Assembly (NCBI GenBank): GCA_027297485.1 | Contig: JAPUHZ010000102.1 | Location: forward strand, 1-6,432 | Direction: 5' to 3' | DNA length: 6,432 bases | Source: Deltaproteobacteria bacterium | GTDB lineage: Bacteria; Desulfobacterota_B; Binatia; UBA9968 | Shown here: positions 1 through 5,872 of the stretch, one piece after another | How the letters are laid out: each line of letters opens with the position of its first letter | How positions within the stretch are numbered: position 1 is the stretch's first letter | The notes under the pieces: generated by a model | Told to the model about the DNA's origin: nothing | The model's input: the letters and a program-made list of their open reading frames with translations, nothing else | Database searches by the model: none | Made by a program: the position numbers and the translations under genes

Positions 1-4
1 TAGC

Positions 5-193
5 GTGATGATCTTATCGATGGACCAGCGCAGGAAGATAATAAGAGTCCACAATTGGCTTCTCGCCATCACTGCAACCGACGATGGAACTCTAAGCCCA
101 AACATACTGTGCATTCTTAGGAAAGGTCAGAGCGAACTGGCTGAGCTTTGTGACGCACTGAACGCGGCGGATCTAGACACAGATCCAAGGTGA
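5..193 (+). CDS. Hypothetical small ORF, probably cut by the window edge
   Basis: The reading frame is open from the window edge to a TGA at 191-193. The first possible start in view is the GTG at 5, followed directly by an ATG and by a further ATG at 20. No clear Shine-Dalgarno site precedes any of these, so the true start may lie outside the window. The 62 visible residues are soluble and mixed in charge, with a C-terminal stretch rich in Ala, Leu, Asp and Glu (QSELAELCDALNAADLDT) that could be helical. I recognise no domain. The next ORF begins 20 bp downstream on the same strand with a good ribosome binding site, so the two could be co-transcribed. It may be the tail of a longer gene or a chance ORF. 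Confidence 0.3.
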   Translation: MMILSMDQRRKIIRVHNWLLAITATDDGTLSPNILCILRKGQSELAELCDALNAADLDTDPR

Positions 194-213
194 AAGGGAA
201 TGGGAGGAAGTAG

Positions 214-477
214 ATGGATGCTTCATGGTTCAGGATAGTAACGCTCGTGTTTTTGATCATTGCTAGTTCCGGTCTTCTCGTAATGGTGGTCTCTCTTCTC
301 GGAATTTGTGGAGTATGGGCCAAGCTATTCGGGAAGAGTGGAACAGAACGTACTTTGCCCGCAGTGCCCACCGAACCCAGAGAACCAACCGAGCCTATCC
401 GGTATAATACTCTGGATCTTCTTCCTATCGAGTGGGTAAAAATACAGCCTGATTGTACGGAAAGTGGCTCTGGATGA
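214..477 (+). CDS. Small single-pass membrane protein of unknown function
   Basis: This 87-residue ORF starts with ATG. A strong Shine-Dalgarno sequence (GGGAGGA, 202-208) lies five bases upstream, which is the main reason to believe it. Residues about 6 to 35 are one long hydrophobic segment (FRIVTLVFLIIASSGLLVMV and onward), followed by a Trp-Ala-Lys-Leu-Phe-Gly-Lys boundary. The polar tail contains a PTEPREPTEP proline/glutamate stretch. This predicts one transmembrane helix with a short soluble tail. I do not recognise the family. It lies 20 bp after the preceding ORF and converges on the tctA homologue, whose 3' end is about 250 bp away. It is too short, and on the wrong strand, to be a TctB subunit, which has about four helices. 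Its function is unknown. Confidence 0.42.
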   Translation: MDASWFRIVTLVFLIIASSGLLVMVVSLLGICGVWAKLFGKSGTERTLPAVPTEPREPTEPIRYNTLDLLPIEWVKIQPDCTESGSG

Positions 478-730
478 GGGTTTCCTGAGTTTTACGTTGT
501 GAAAAAAAGTGGCATGATGTTCTCTCAACGACTGACCGACGCGGCTTACTTCCCATGCTTTCGGCTGCGCTGGGCGGCGCAAGGGGACACCGGGTTTGGG
601 TTAGAGCTTGAACACCACGGTGAAGGTTCGCTAGCGGAGGAGGGACGGTTTGCAGGACAAGAAAAATCCCTGCCCAAAAAGTCTCACTTGCATGCTCCCA
701 GAGAGCCGAAAATGTCCCAAAATCACCCAC
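478..730. other. Intergenic stretch between convergent genes, no gene seen
   Basis: These 253 bases separate the end of the small membrane-protein ORF (plus strand) from the end of the tctA homologue (minus strand). Frames open here on both strands give low-complexity or basic translations with no recognisable motif, and I treat them as chance. I looked for an intrinsic terminator for tctA. Only a 4-bp GCTC/GAGC hairpin around 697-709 is present, with no adjacent T tract, so no terminator is called. Confidence 0.5.
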
Positions 731-2254
731 TCACTTTGGAGAAGAGCCAATACTCTTATGTCCACGAGGATTACGGAAACCATACACCAAGCTGATGACG
801 ATCATGATCGCAACCGCTACCACGATGGGTCGAACGAGCCAGGAGCTGCCGTATGCGCTAACGGAAATGAATAGATATCTCTCGATGATAGTGCTAAGCA
901 CGAGTCCAAGAATCAGGGGAGGTCTAGGCCAGCCGAAGCGCTTCATGAACCATCCTAGCACGGAGAAAAATAACAAGAATAAGAGATCGCCAATATTCCT
1001 TGACGCTTGAAAGGCAGCTAAAAACACCACCACGATCACCAGTGGTACGAGGAGATGGATACGTATCACGGCGATCTTTGCCAAATAGTTGGTCAACAGC
1101 AAGCACAGGCCGGTCCCGAAGACATTGGCGATTGCTAGACTCCAAATGATTGTGTAGGTAACGTCCAGGTGCTTGGTGAGCATCTCGGGTCCTGGTGTAA
1201 GCCCCTGGATCATAAAACCGCCCAGTAGCAGTGCCATGGAAGCGCTACCGGGTACACCAAAGGCGATCGTGGGGATCAAGGCTCCACCCTGCTTGGCGTT
1301 ATTGGCGCTCTCGGGAGCAATGACACCTCGTACGTCGCCTTTGCCAAATGATTCCCACGCACCGCTTTCTGTCTGTTGTGCATGACCATAGGCGAACCAG
1401 TCTACGACCGGAGCACCCAGGCCAGGGATAAAACCTACTAGTACCCCGATGGCGCTGCATCGCAGAACCAGAAACCAGTGGTGCAACGAATCCCGGATGC
1501 CTATCATGACCCCTTTCATGGCCTCCCGAGGCACATCAGTGATGCGGGTGCCCTTGATGGTCAGGTCCACGATCTCTGGAATGGCAAATATCCCCAGGGC
1601 CACAGGGACCAATGGAATCCCGTCCCAGAGGTACACCTGACCAAACACCCACCGAAGCACTCCCGTCGTGGGATCCATACCCGCCATACCCACCATAAGA
1701 CCCAATCCCCCTGCAATTAGCCCCTTTATAGGAGCACGGCCGCTCAGCATGGCTACCATAGAAATGCCTAGCAGGCCCAACATGAAAAACTCCGGCGCGC
1801 CGAATGCCAAAACCAAGGGGCGAAGGACCGGGATCGAAACGGCCAAAACAAGCGCACCGAAAAGTCCCCCCAACATAGAAGCTGTATATGCTGCGCCGAA
1901 AGCTCTCCCTGCCTCACCTTTCTTTGCCATAGGGTGCCCATCCAGAATAGTCGCTTGCGAGGCGACTGTCCCGGGCACTGCAAAGAGAACCGAGGGAATG
2001 GTATCCGCTGTGCTCGTGACCGAGCTCAACCCAATCATGATGGCAAAGGCCTGGAAGGGATCCATGTCGAAGGTGAACGGGAGCAGAATGGAGAGGCCAA
2101 CTAATCCTCCTAGCCCAGGAATCGCACCCAATGACAACCCGAAGAGCACCCCAGAGAACAAATACAATAATCTCAAAGGGACAACACCCATGGCGCAGGG
2201 GCAACTAAACAGGTTTGCTATAGCAATTACAGCTGCTTCGACCATCCTACACAA
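731..2254 (-). CDS. tctA: TctA-family large permease subunit of a tripartite tricarboxylate transporter
   Basis: This is a polytopic inner-membrane protein of 507 residues, the normal length for TctA. It forms the transport channel of a secondary TTT system, which takes a carboxylate delivered by a TctC-type binding protein. The family's repeated signatures are visible in both halves: GAIPGLGG (43-50) and GFIPGLGAP (274-282), then FAVPGT (91-96) and AFGVPGSASM (331-340). GVIAPESANNAKQGGALIP (310-328), GLTPGPEML (351-359) and the C-terminal PRPPLILGLVLS (443-454) are also typical. The longest frame begins at a TTG (2254), four bases after AAGGAG; an in-frame ATG at 2245 is the alternative, 13 bases from that site. 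TctB is not fused to it and not seen nearby. It lies 225 bp beyond the preceding gene, past a likely weak terminator, so its expression may be partly uncoupled. The family is certain; the substrate cannot be read from the sequence. Confidence 0.95.
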   Translation of the reverse strand: MCRMVEAAVIAIANLFSCPCAMGVVPLRLLYLFSGVLFGLSLGAIPGLGGLVGLSILLPFTFDMDPFQAFAIMIGLSSVTSTADTIPSVLFAVPGTVASQATILDGHPMAKKGEAGRAFGAAYTASMLGGLFGALVLAVSIPVLRPLVLAFGAPEFFMLGLLGISMVAMLSGRAPIKGLIAGGLGLMVGMAGMDPTTGVLRWVFGQVYLWDGIPLVPVALGIFAIPEIVDLTIKGTRITDVPREAMKGVMIGIRDSLHHWFLVLRCSAIGVLVGFIPGLGAPVVDWFAYGHAQQTESGAWESFGKGDVRGVIAPESANNAKQGGALIPTIAFGVPGSASMALLLGGFMIQGLTPGPEMLTKHLDVTYTIIWSLAIANVFGTGLCLLLTNYLAKIAVIRIHLLVPLVIVVVFLAAFQASRNIGDLLFLLFFSVLGWFMKRFGWPRPPLILGLVLSTIIERYLFISVSAYGSSWLVRPIVVAVAIMIVISLVYGFRNPRGHKSIGSSPK

Positions 2255-2318
2255 TTCACTCCTTAGATCGTGTCGGCCTAAAGACCAAGAGAGCCAATGG
2301 AAAAGAAAATAGTGAATT
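2253..2318 (-). promoter_or_regulatory. Possible translation-control hairpin at the tctA start
   Basis: Two 8-base arms are exact reverse complements: AATTCACT at 2253-2260 and AGTGAATT at 2311-2318, with a further possible G-U pair. On the mRNA (minus strand) the downstream arm overlaps the last bases of the AAGGAG Shine-Dalgarno site and the TTG start codon. Pairing would hide the tctA initiation region. Eight base pairs across a 50-base gap is modest evidence, and chance cannot be excluded. Confidence 0.25.
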
Positions 2319-2389
2319 ACCTATTAAAATAGAGGAAAGTCTAGTCTTGATCATGGAAAGAAAACCGTTTAGGCTGGGTTGTACGTTGA

Positions 2390-2402
2390 TCTGTAATACA
2401 GA
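2390..2402. promoter_or_regulatory. 13-bp perfect palindrome in the tctA leader
   Basis: TCTGTA-A-TACAGA is a perfect 6-bp inverted repeat around one central base, in the 225-bp gap between the second haem-oxygenase-like gene and tctA. It could be an operator for a dimeric repressor. I found no clear -35/-10 pair beside it, and it does not resemble the palindrome upstream of tctC. Confidence 0.25.
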
Positions 2403-2454
2403 AGTGAGGAGTTCACGCCATAGCGGGGGCTCAAAATAGAAAGAGCAGTCGGTT

Positions 2455-2473
2455 ATAAAACGCCTGTGGCGTC
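2455..2473 (-). terminator. Short intrinsic terminator after the second haem-oxygenase-like gene
   Basis: Read on the minus strand, the sequence has ACGCC-ACA-GGCGT, a 5-bp stem extendable by one G-U pair with a 3-base loop, followed at once by TTTTAT. It begins seven bases after the TAA of the upstream gene. The position and T tract are right, but the stem is short, so termination is probably partial and read-through into tctA is possible. Confidence 0.5.
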
Positions 2474-2479
2474 AACCTT

Positions 2480-3187
2480 TTAAGGACACTTCTCCATTGC
2501 CACAGCGACACCTTCGCGGTAGATAGCAAAGAGATCTAGCGATTCCCGAACCGCCTTAAGCGCCATCTCCCCCTTCTCGCCCGTGGCAAACTTGGATAGA
2601 TAAGGAAGGAACATATCGCTATGGTCTTCATCAGCCTCTGCGTGAGCGCTGAAATTTGGCATCTCCTTCATTTTGATTCCTATATCTTCTATCCAACGTT
2701 TGGCCATTCGAGTCGAGTGACCCCCTCCCTGATCGCCTAGTAGACGGTCATCGTTGGACCACTCCGTGACGGTCATAGCAGCCAATCCTTCGATCCAGCT
2801 TTTCTCTCTGGTCATCCAAGCCCAGGCATACAGAGTCGCACGGGTAGTGGTAATCGGCTCAACATTCAGTATATCCTCGGCTGTTAAACCAATAGCTTTC
2901 CCCTGGCGCATAATAAGATCTAAGTGGCCGTGTTCGGAATACTGATCCTTAATGACTTCACCGAACTCGTGCTCGAGGATTTTCTGCTTAACGGCCCATT
3001 CCGGGCAATTGCCAGATACATAGGCCCAGCAGTCGCGACGATGACGAACAAAGTGAGCTAGTTCTGTGAGCATAACCTGGGCTCGTGGCTTCGTCATCTT
3101 GACTGAAAAATAATGTTCCAATTGAGGTGACCGCATGTGATCACGCACCATCTCTCCTATGGCTTTCCTCCATGCAGCAGCGTCCAT
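2480..3187 (-). CDS. CADD/TenA-like haem-oxygenase-fold protein, putative diiron oxygenase (paralogue 1)
   Basis: The protein has 235 residues, the usual size for the all-helical TenA/PqqC/CADD group. The strongest sign is FSAHAEADEDH (179-189): H182-x3-D186-x2-H189 repeats the ligand spacing known for the diiron protein CADD and resembles its F-x2-H-x-EAD-x2-H stretch. H88 in GHLDL, E142 in GLAAMTVTE and a carboxylate at E74, E77 or D81 would complete the site, so a non-haem diiron (or Mn/Fe) oxidase is likely rather than a thiaminase. LEHYFSVK (23-30) matches CADD's N-terminal LEH-x-F-x-VK, but CADD's sacrificial tyrosine position is S28 and its lysine position is D152. RHRRDCWA-x-VS-x-NCPE (48-63) is shared almost intact with the paralogue at 3678-4382. 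There is no signal peptide or membrane segment, so it is cytoplasmic. ATG start with AGGAGG eight bases upstream. The substrate is unknown. Confidence 0.85.
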   Translation of the reverse strand: MDAAAWRKAIGEMVRDHMRSPQLEHYFSVKMTKPRAQVMLTELAHFVRHRRDCWAYVSGNCPEWAVKQKILEHEFGEVIKDQYSEHGHLDLIMRQGKAIGLTAEDILNVEPITTTRATLYAWAWMTREKSWIEGLAAMTVTEWSNDDRLLGDQGGGHSTRMAKRWIEDIGIKMKEMPNFSAHAEADEDHSDMFLPYLSKFATGEKGEMALKAVRESLDLFAIYREGVAVAMEKCP

Positions 3188-3303
3188 TTTTCTCTCCTCC
3201 TGAAGAAATTTATTCCCCTTTTCAGCCGATCAAAATTTTCTGATTACCGCTTTGCCTTCAATGTGGCGCACCACTGAAAGACGGGGTCGCCCACCAATAT
3301 CTG

Positions 3304-3642
3304 CTAGATCGGCCAGCCATCCTTCGAGATATCGACCCTATTTCCTTCCAGGTCTTGGATCCAGCTCTCTGCAATGGCCCCATAAGTATTGGAATTGGCG
3401 GTGGTTTGAGCAGCCTCCTCAATCGCCTTCACGCTGTCCACCTGAAAGCCAAAGTGATTAATCCCCCACGGGAGTCTCGTTGTGTTGATCAGAGCAATAT
3501 CAACGAAACCATCGGATAGATAAATCGTCCCGTTCGGTCCCCTGGATTTTTCTTCCAGAGCGAAAACATTTTTGTAGAATTCGGCAGTTTTTTCCCTGTC
3601 TTGTACGTTGATTGCGATATGGCGGATTCTTGGGTGGTCCAT
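3304..3642 (-). CDS. Small VOC-superfamily (glyoxalase/FosA-like) metalloprotein
   Basis: This 112-residue protein contains both beta-alpha-beta3 modules of one VOC domain. Module one starts with IRHIAINVQDREKTAEFYKN (6-25). Module two starts with INHFGFQVDS (61-70) and ends with the family hallmark IQDLEGNRVDIS (95-106). The likely metal ligands are H8, H63 and D104; a glutamate is more usual at the last position, as in FosA. The family covers lyases, isomerases, thiol transferases and extradiol dioxygenases, so the reaction cannot be named. ATG start with GAGGAGG five bases upstream. It lies 35 bp after one haem-oxygenase-like gene and about 116 bp before its paralogue, inside the same minus-strand run, which argues for a shared pathway. 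It ends at TAG directly after a GWPI tail; the frame stays open for 19 more codons beyond that stop. Confidence 0.9.
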   Translation of the reverse strand: MDHPRIRHIAINVQDREKTAEFYKNVFALEEKSRGPNGTIYLSDGFVDIALINTTRLPWGINHFGFQVDSVKAIEEAAQTTANSNTYGAIAESWIQDLEGNRVDISKDGWPI

Positions 3643-3677
3643 TGTTTCCTCCTCTCTGATTCCCGTTTATTATTTGA

Positions 3678-4382
3678 TTAGACTTTCTCCATTGCCTCGT
3701 TAATGCCGTGGTACATCAACTCGCGAAGATCAAGTGATTCCTTGGCTCCCTGAAGCACCTTTTCTTCTTGATGCTCAGGTACAAACTCGGCCAGGACCGA
3801 TAAGAACATCTCGCTATGCTTTTCATCCGCCTTACTGTGGGCAGCAGTGTTAGGAATCTGCTCCCAGGTTAACCCTAGATCTTCCATCCATTTCTTAGCC
3901 GTTTTGAGCGAATGGCCCCCTCCCAAATCTTCAAGTAATTTATTGTTCTGTACTCGCTCTGTCGCCATCAGCACCGCTAACCCCTCTTGCCATGGCCTTG
4001 TTCTTGTGAGCCAGCCATAGGCGTACAAAGCTGTCATCGTGGTTGGCAGGGGCCTCACGTTTAGTATCTCTTCCGACGACACTTCGATTGATTTTGCCTG
4101 GCGGACTACGAGGTCCAGATGACCATATTTCGAATATTCATCTTCGATAATTTCCTCATACTCATGCTCAAGAATTTTCTGTTTTACAGACAGCTCGGGA
4201 CAGTTGGCTGAAACGTTGGCCCAGCAGTCGCGACGATGACGAATGAACAGGCCCAACTGTGCAAGGTACACCTGAGCACAGGCCTTGGTGAGTTTGATCC
4301 CATAGTAGCGCTTGTAAACATCGGACTGTATCTCCGCCCGAGCTAGCTTCACCATCTGGTCACTCCATTCCTGCTCAGTCAC
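3678..4382 (-). CDS. CADD/TenA-like haem-oxygenase-fold protein, putative diiron oxygenase (paralogue 2)
   Basis: The protein has 234 residues and aligns without gaps to the product of 2480-3187 over nearly its whole length (about 112 identical positions by hand count, 48%). The putative metal site is kept at identical numbering: E74/E77/D81, H88, E142, and H182-x3-D186-x2-H189 in NTAAHSKADEKH. H49, C53 and C61 of the RHRRDCWA-x-VS-x-NCPE block are also kept. The positions matching CADD's consumed tyrosine and lysine are G28 and D152, so p-aminobenzoate synthesis by that route is unlikely. The start is GTG (4382), supported by AGGAGG seven bases upstream; no ATG lies nearby in frame. It has no signal sequence. 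It follows tctC by 104 bp and precedes the VOC gene by 35 bp. With both paralogues fully liganded, neither looks like a decayed copy; they may form a heterodimer or act in successive steps. Confidence 0.85.
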   Translation of the reverse strand: MTEQEWSDQMVKLARAEIQSDVYKRYYGIKLTKACAQVYLAQLGLFIRHRRDCWANVSANCPELSVKQKILEHEYEEIIEDEYSKYGHLDLVVRQAKSIEVSSEEILNVRPLPTTMTALYAYGWLTRTRPWQEGLAVLMATERVQNNKLLEDLGGGHSLKTAKKWMEDLGLTWEQIPNTAAHSKADEKHSEMFLSVLAEFVPEHQEEKVLQGAKESLDLRELMYHGINEAMEKV

Positions 4383-4426
4383 TGTTTATCCTCCTTGGAA
4401 TCTTTCTAGTGTTCCTTGAGTCTATT

Positions 4427-4447
4427 CTATTGTCCTCCAGGCAATAG
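4427..4447 (-). other. Intercistronic hairpin after tctC
   Basis: CTATTG and CAATAG form a 6-bp stem enclosing nine bases, within which CC/GG can also pair. It lies in the 104-bp gap between tctC and the next gene. No T tract follows, so it is not an intrinsic terminator. Hairpins after binding-protein genes often mark mRNA processing or stabilisation that keeps the binding protein abundant; that role is inferred here. Confidence 0.35.
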
Positions 4448-4486
4448 TTCCGGTCTATGGACTTGCGTTCTTTATTTTTGATCTTG

Positions 4487-5527
4487 TCATTTCAGCCCAA
4501 TAAGCTTTTTGTAATTCTTGACGGTCTCTGGGGAGGCCTGAGTGAGCGCTTCGACTAGCTGTGTGATCTCCTGTCCTGACGTAGGCGAAATCACAACCTT
4601 CATGCGCCTGGCCTCTTCTAGGAGCCTGGGGTCCTTCAAGACTTTAAGAAAGGCCTCCCGTAAGATTCTCACTTGCTCCGTTGGAGTTCCAGGGGGAACC
4701 GCGTGCACCCGAAGCAACGCAGCACCGGTGGTAAAGAATTTAGCCAGCTTGCGTTGTTCCGGTGAGAGCTTGAGGTCCTCCAAGGCAGTGACACCGGGAA
4801 GGGGTTTGAGACGAGGATCTTTGCCTATAGAAAGGATAGGCCGGAGGATTCCTTCATCAAGGTAACGGCGGAAAACCTGTTGCATGGTGGCCTGGGAGAT
4901 ACTATAACCATCGACCTCTTTTCGCTCCAGGGCCAACATGATATTACTTGAGCTTTTGTACCCCAACACAAGTTTTACCGGAAAACCTATAAGCTTCAGG
5001 AATTCGGCAACCATCCCGGAAGTCACACCGACACCTGTTGATGCCAGACGCCAAGGTTTTTTCGCTTTCTTCAAGTCATCCACGGAGCGGACAGGGAGGT
5101 CTGTACGCATCCACAATACCTGCGGCAATCCACCGATGGTAGGATCCCCAATCCAGATATATTTCCGGGGATCAAACTTGGCTAAGGGAGATCCCGCTAT
5201 AGCCTGCGTGACCACGCCGTAATGCAGCATAACCATGGTAAGGCCATCGCCCGGTTGTTTCTGGTATACCAGGTTGGCAGCCGCCAAGCTTCCCGCTCCT
5301 GGGATGTTCTGAACAATCACCTGAGGGTGACCCGGAATGTACCGCCCCATATGCCGGGCTAAAAGACGGCCATAGAGGTCAAAACCCCCTCCTGGACCCA
5401 TGCCAATTATGAATCGAATAGATTTTCCCTTGTAGAAGTGAGAGCTCGCCCAAGTTGGACTTGACGCGGTCAGAACAAAAATAAAACCAACGAGAACTAT
5501 AGTCAAACATGAGAATCGCTTGCACAT
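4487..5527 (-). CDS. tctC: TctC/Bug-family periplasmic solute-binding protein of a TTT transporter
   Basis: This 346-residue exported binding protein captures a small, usually carboxylate, ligand and hands it to the TctA permease encoded downstream. Residues 1 to about 27 are a signal peptide: MCKR, a hydrophobic core (LTIVLVGFIFVLT), and a likely cut after TWA. Cys7 lies before the core and is not in a lipobox. Family signatures follow: KSIRFIIGMGPGGGFDLYGR (35-54), IVQNIPGAGSLAAANLVY (71-88) with the ligand-loop PGAG, and QPGDGLTMV (91-99). The ATG start is well supported by AGGAGGG four to five bases upstream. It is the first gene of the minus-strand run and sits directly under a strong promoter, which suits a protein needed in excess over its permease. 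Bug proteins bind diverse acids (tricarboxylates, aromatic acids, amino acids), so the ligand cannot be assigned. Confidence 0.95.
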   Translation of the reverse strand: MCKRFSCLTIVLVGFIFVLTASSPTWASSHFYKGKSIRFIIGMGPGGGFDLYGRLLARHMGRYIPGHPQVIVQNIPGAGSLAAANLVYQKQPGDGLTMVMLHYGVVTQAIAGSPLAKFDPRKYIWIGDPTIGGLPQVLWMRTDLPVRSVDDLKKAKKPWRLASTGVGVTSGMVAEFLKLIGFPVKLVLGYKSSSNIMLALERKEVDGYSISQATMQQVFRRYLDEGILRPILSIGKDPRLKPLPGVTALEDLKLSPEQRKLAKFFTTGAALLRVHAVPPGTPTEQVRILREAFLKVLKDPRLLEEARRMKVVISPTSGQEITQLVEALTQASPETVKNYKKLIGLK

Positions 5528-5541
5528 GGAACCCTCCTTTT

Positions 5542-5556
5542 TATATTCCGAATATA
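5542..5556. promoter_or_regulatory. 15-bp palindrome, candidate operator for the tctC operon
   Basis: TATATTC-C-GAATATA is a perfect 7-bp inverted repeat around one base. It lies ten bases downstream of the -10 element and ahead of the tctC Shine-Dalgarno site, so it would cover roughly +4 to +18 of the transcript. A repressor bound here would block initiation or early elongation. No regulator gene is seen in the window. Confidence 0.45.
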
Positions 5557-5565
5557 TAGAATCAC

Positions 5566-5594
5566 CTTATATTAAATACTAAAATGGCTGTCAA
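5566..5594 (-). promoter_or_regulatory. Sigma-70-type promoter of the tctC operon
   Basis: On the minus strand there is a perfect -35 TTGACA (5594-5589), exactly 17 bases of spacer and a -10 TATAAG (5571-5566), five of six consensus bases. Transcription should begin near 5559, giving a leader of about 30 bases before the tctC ATG. Confidence 0.75.
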
Positions 5595-5766
5595 GGGTCT
5601 GGCAATGGAGAATCGGCAGGGGTCGTATAAACCTAAGGAGGCCCATTTCCACCCAACACGCAATTAATCGACGCATTAATAGAGTCCTGCAGAAGATCCA
5701 GGATCATCCACAAGGAAAGAGAGGCTTGCTAAGCCTCCCCCTTACAATTTCCCGCCGGAGTGCAAA
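5595..5766. other. Intergenic stretch upstream of the operon, with a small hairpin
   Basis: No gene is visible. Two ATTAAT hexamers (5663-5668 and 5675-5680) are spaced 12 bp apart. At 5721-5737 GAGGCTT and AAGCCTC form a 7-bp stem with a 3-base loop. On the minus strand this stem is followed by TCTTTCCTT, so it may be a weak terminator just downstream of the tRNA-like fragment. Confidence 0.35.
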
Positions 5767-5830
5767 TGGTGCCGGAGGGGGAACTCGAACCCCCCCAGGG
5801 TTGCTCCTAGTCCTGGACTGATAGTCCAAG
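5767..5830 (-). pseudogene. 3' half of a class II (Leu/Ser-type) tRNA-like sequence, 5' half missing
   Basis: Read on the minus strand from 5830, the segment folds like the 3' part of a long-variable-arm tRNA. There is a stem TTGGA/TCCAG around a 7-base loop CTATCAG, and a variable arm CTAGG/CCTGG. The T arm is GGGGG-TTCGAGT-TCCCC, followed by CTCCGGC-A-CCA. The CTCCGGC end should pair with a 5' GCCGGAG, as in many tRNA-Leu genes, but no such sequence or D arm occurs upstream. The normally invariant G53-C61 pair is G-T, and the loop would give anticodon AUC, which does not fit a class II tRNA. It is therefore not a working tRNA. A tRNA 3' end left at an integration boundary, or a decayed gene, is likely. 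Confidence 0.6.
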
Positions 5831-5872
5831 GCACCCTGTTAAAACCTTACACGTCAAGGCTTTTTATTGGCC

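Noticed and set aside
697..709. A small hairpin downstream of tctA as a terminator
   Set aside because: The stem is only 4 bp and the nearest T run is more than ten bases away.
425..730. A 101-codon minus-strand frame beyond the end of tctA, considered as a possible tctB
   Set aside because: It has no set of transmembrane helices and no family signature; the translation looks like random sequence.
499..795. A 98-codon plus-strand frame downstream of the small membrane-protein ORF
   Set aside because: There is no Shine-Dalgarno site, the composition is unstructured, and it overlaps the 3' end of tctA on the opposite strand.
1668..2312. A 214-codon plus-strand open frame opposite tctA
   Set aside because: It lies antisense to the unmistakable TctA coding sequence, its translation is low-complexity (Pro, Ala, Ser, Lys rich), and it has no domain resemblance.
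5767..5830. A functional tRNA gene or the 3' end of a tmRNA
   Set aside because: No matching 5' acceptor strand or D arm exists upstream, the G53-C61 pair is lost, the anticodon does not fit a long-variable-arm tRNA, and no tmRNA tag-peptide frame is present.
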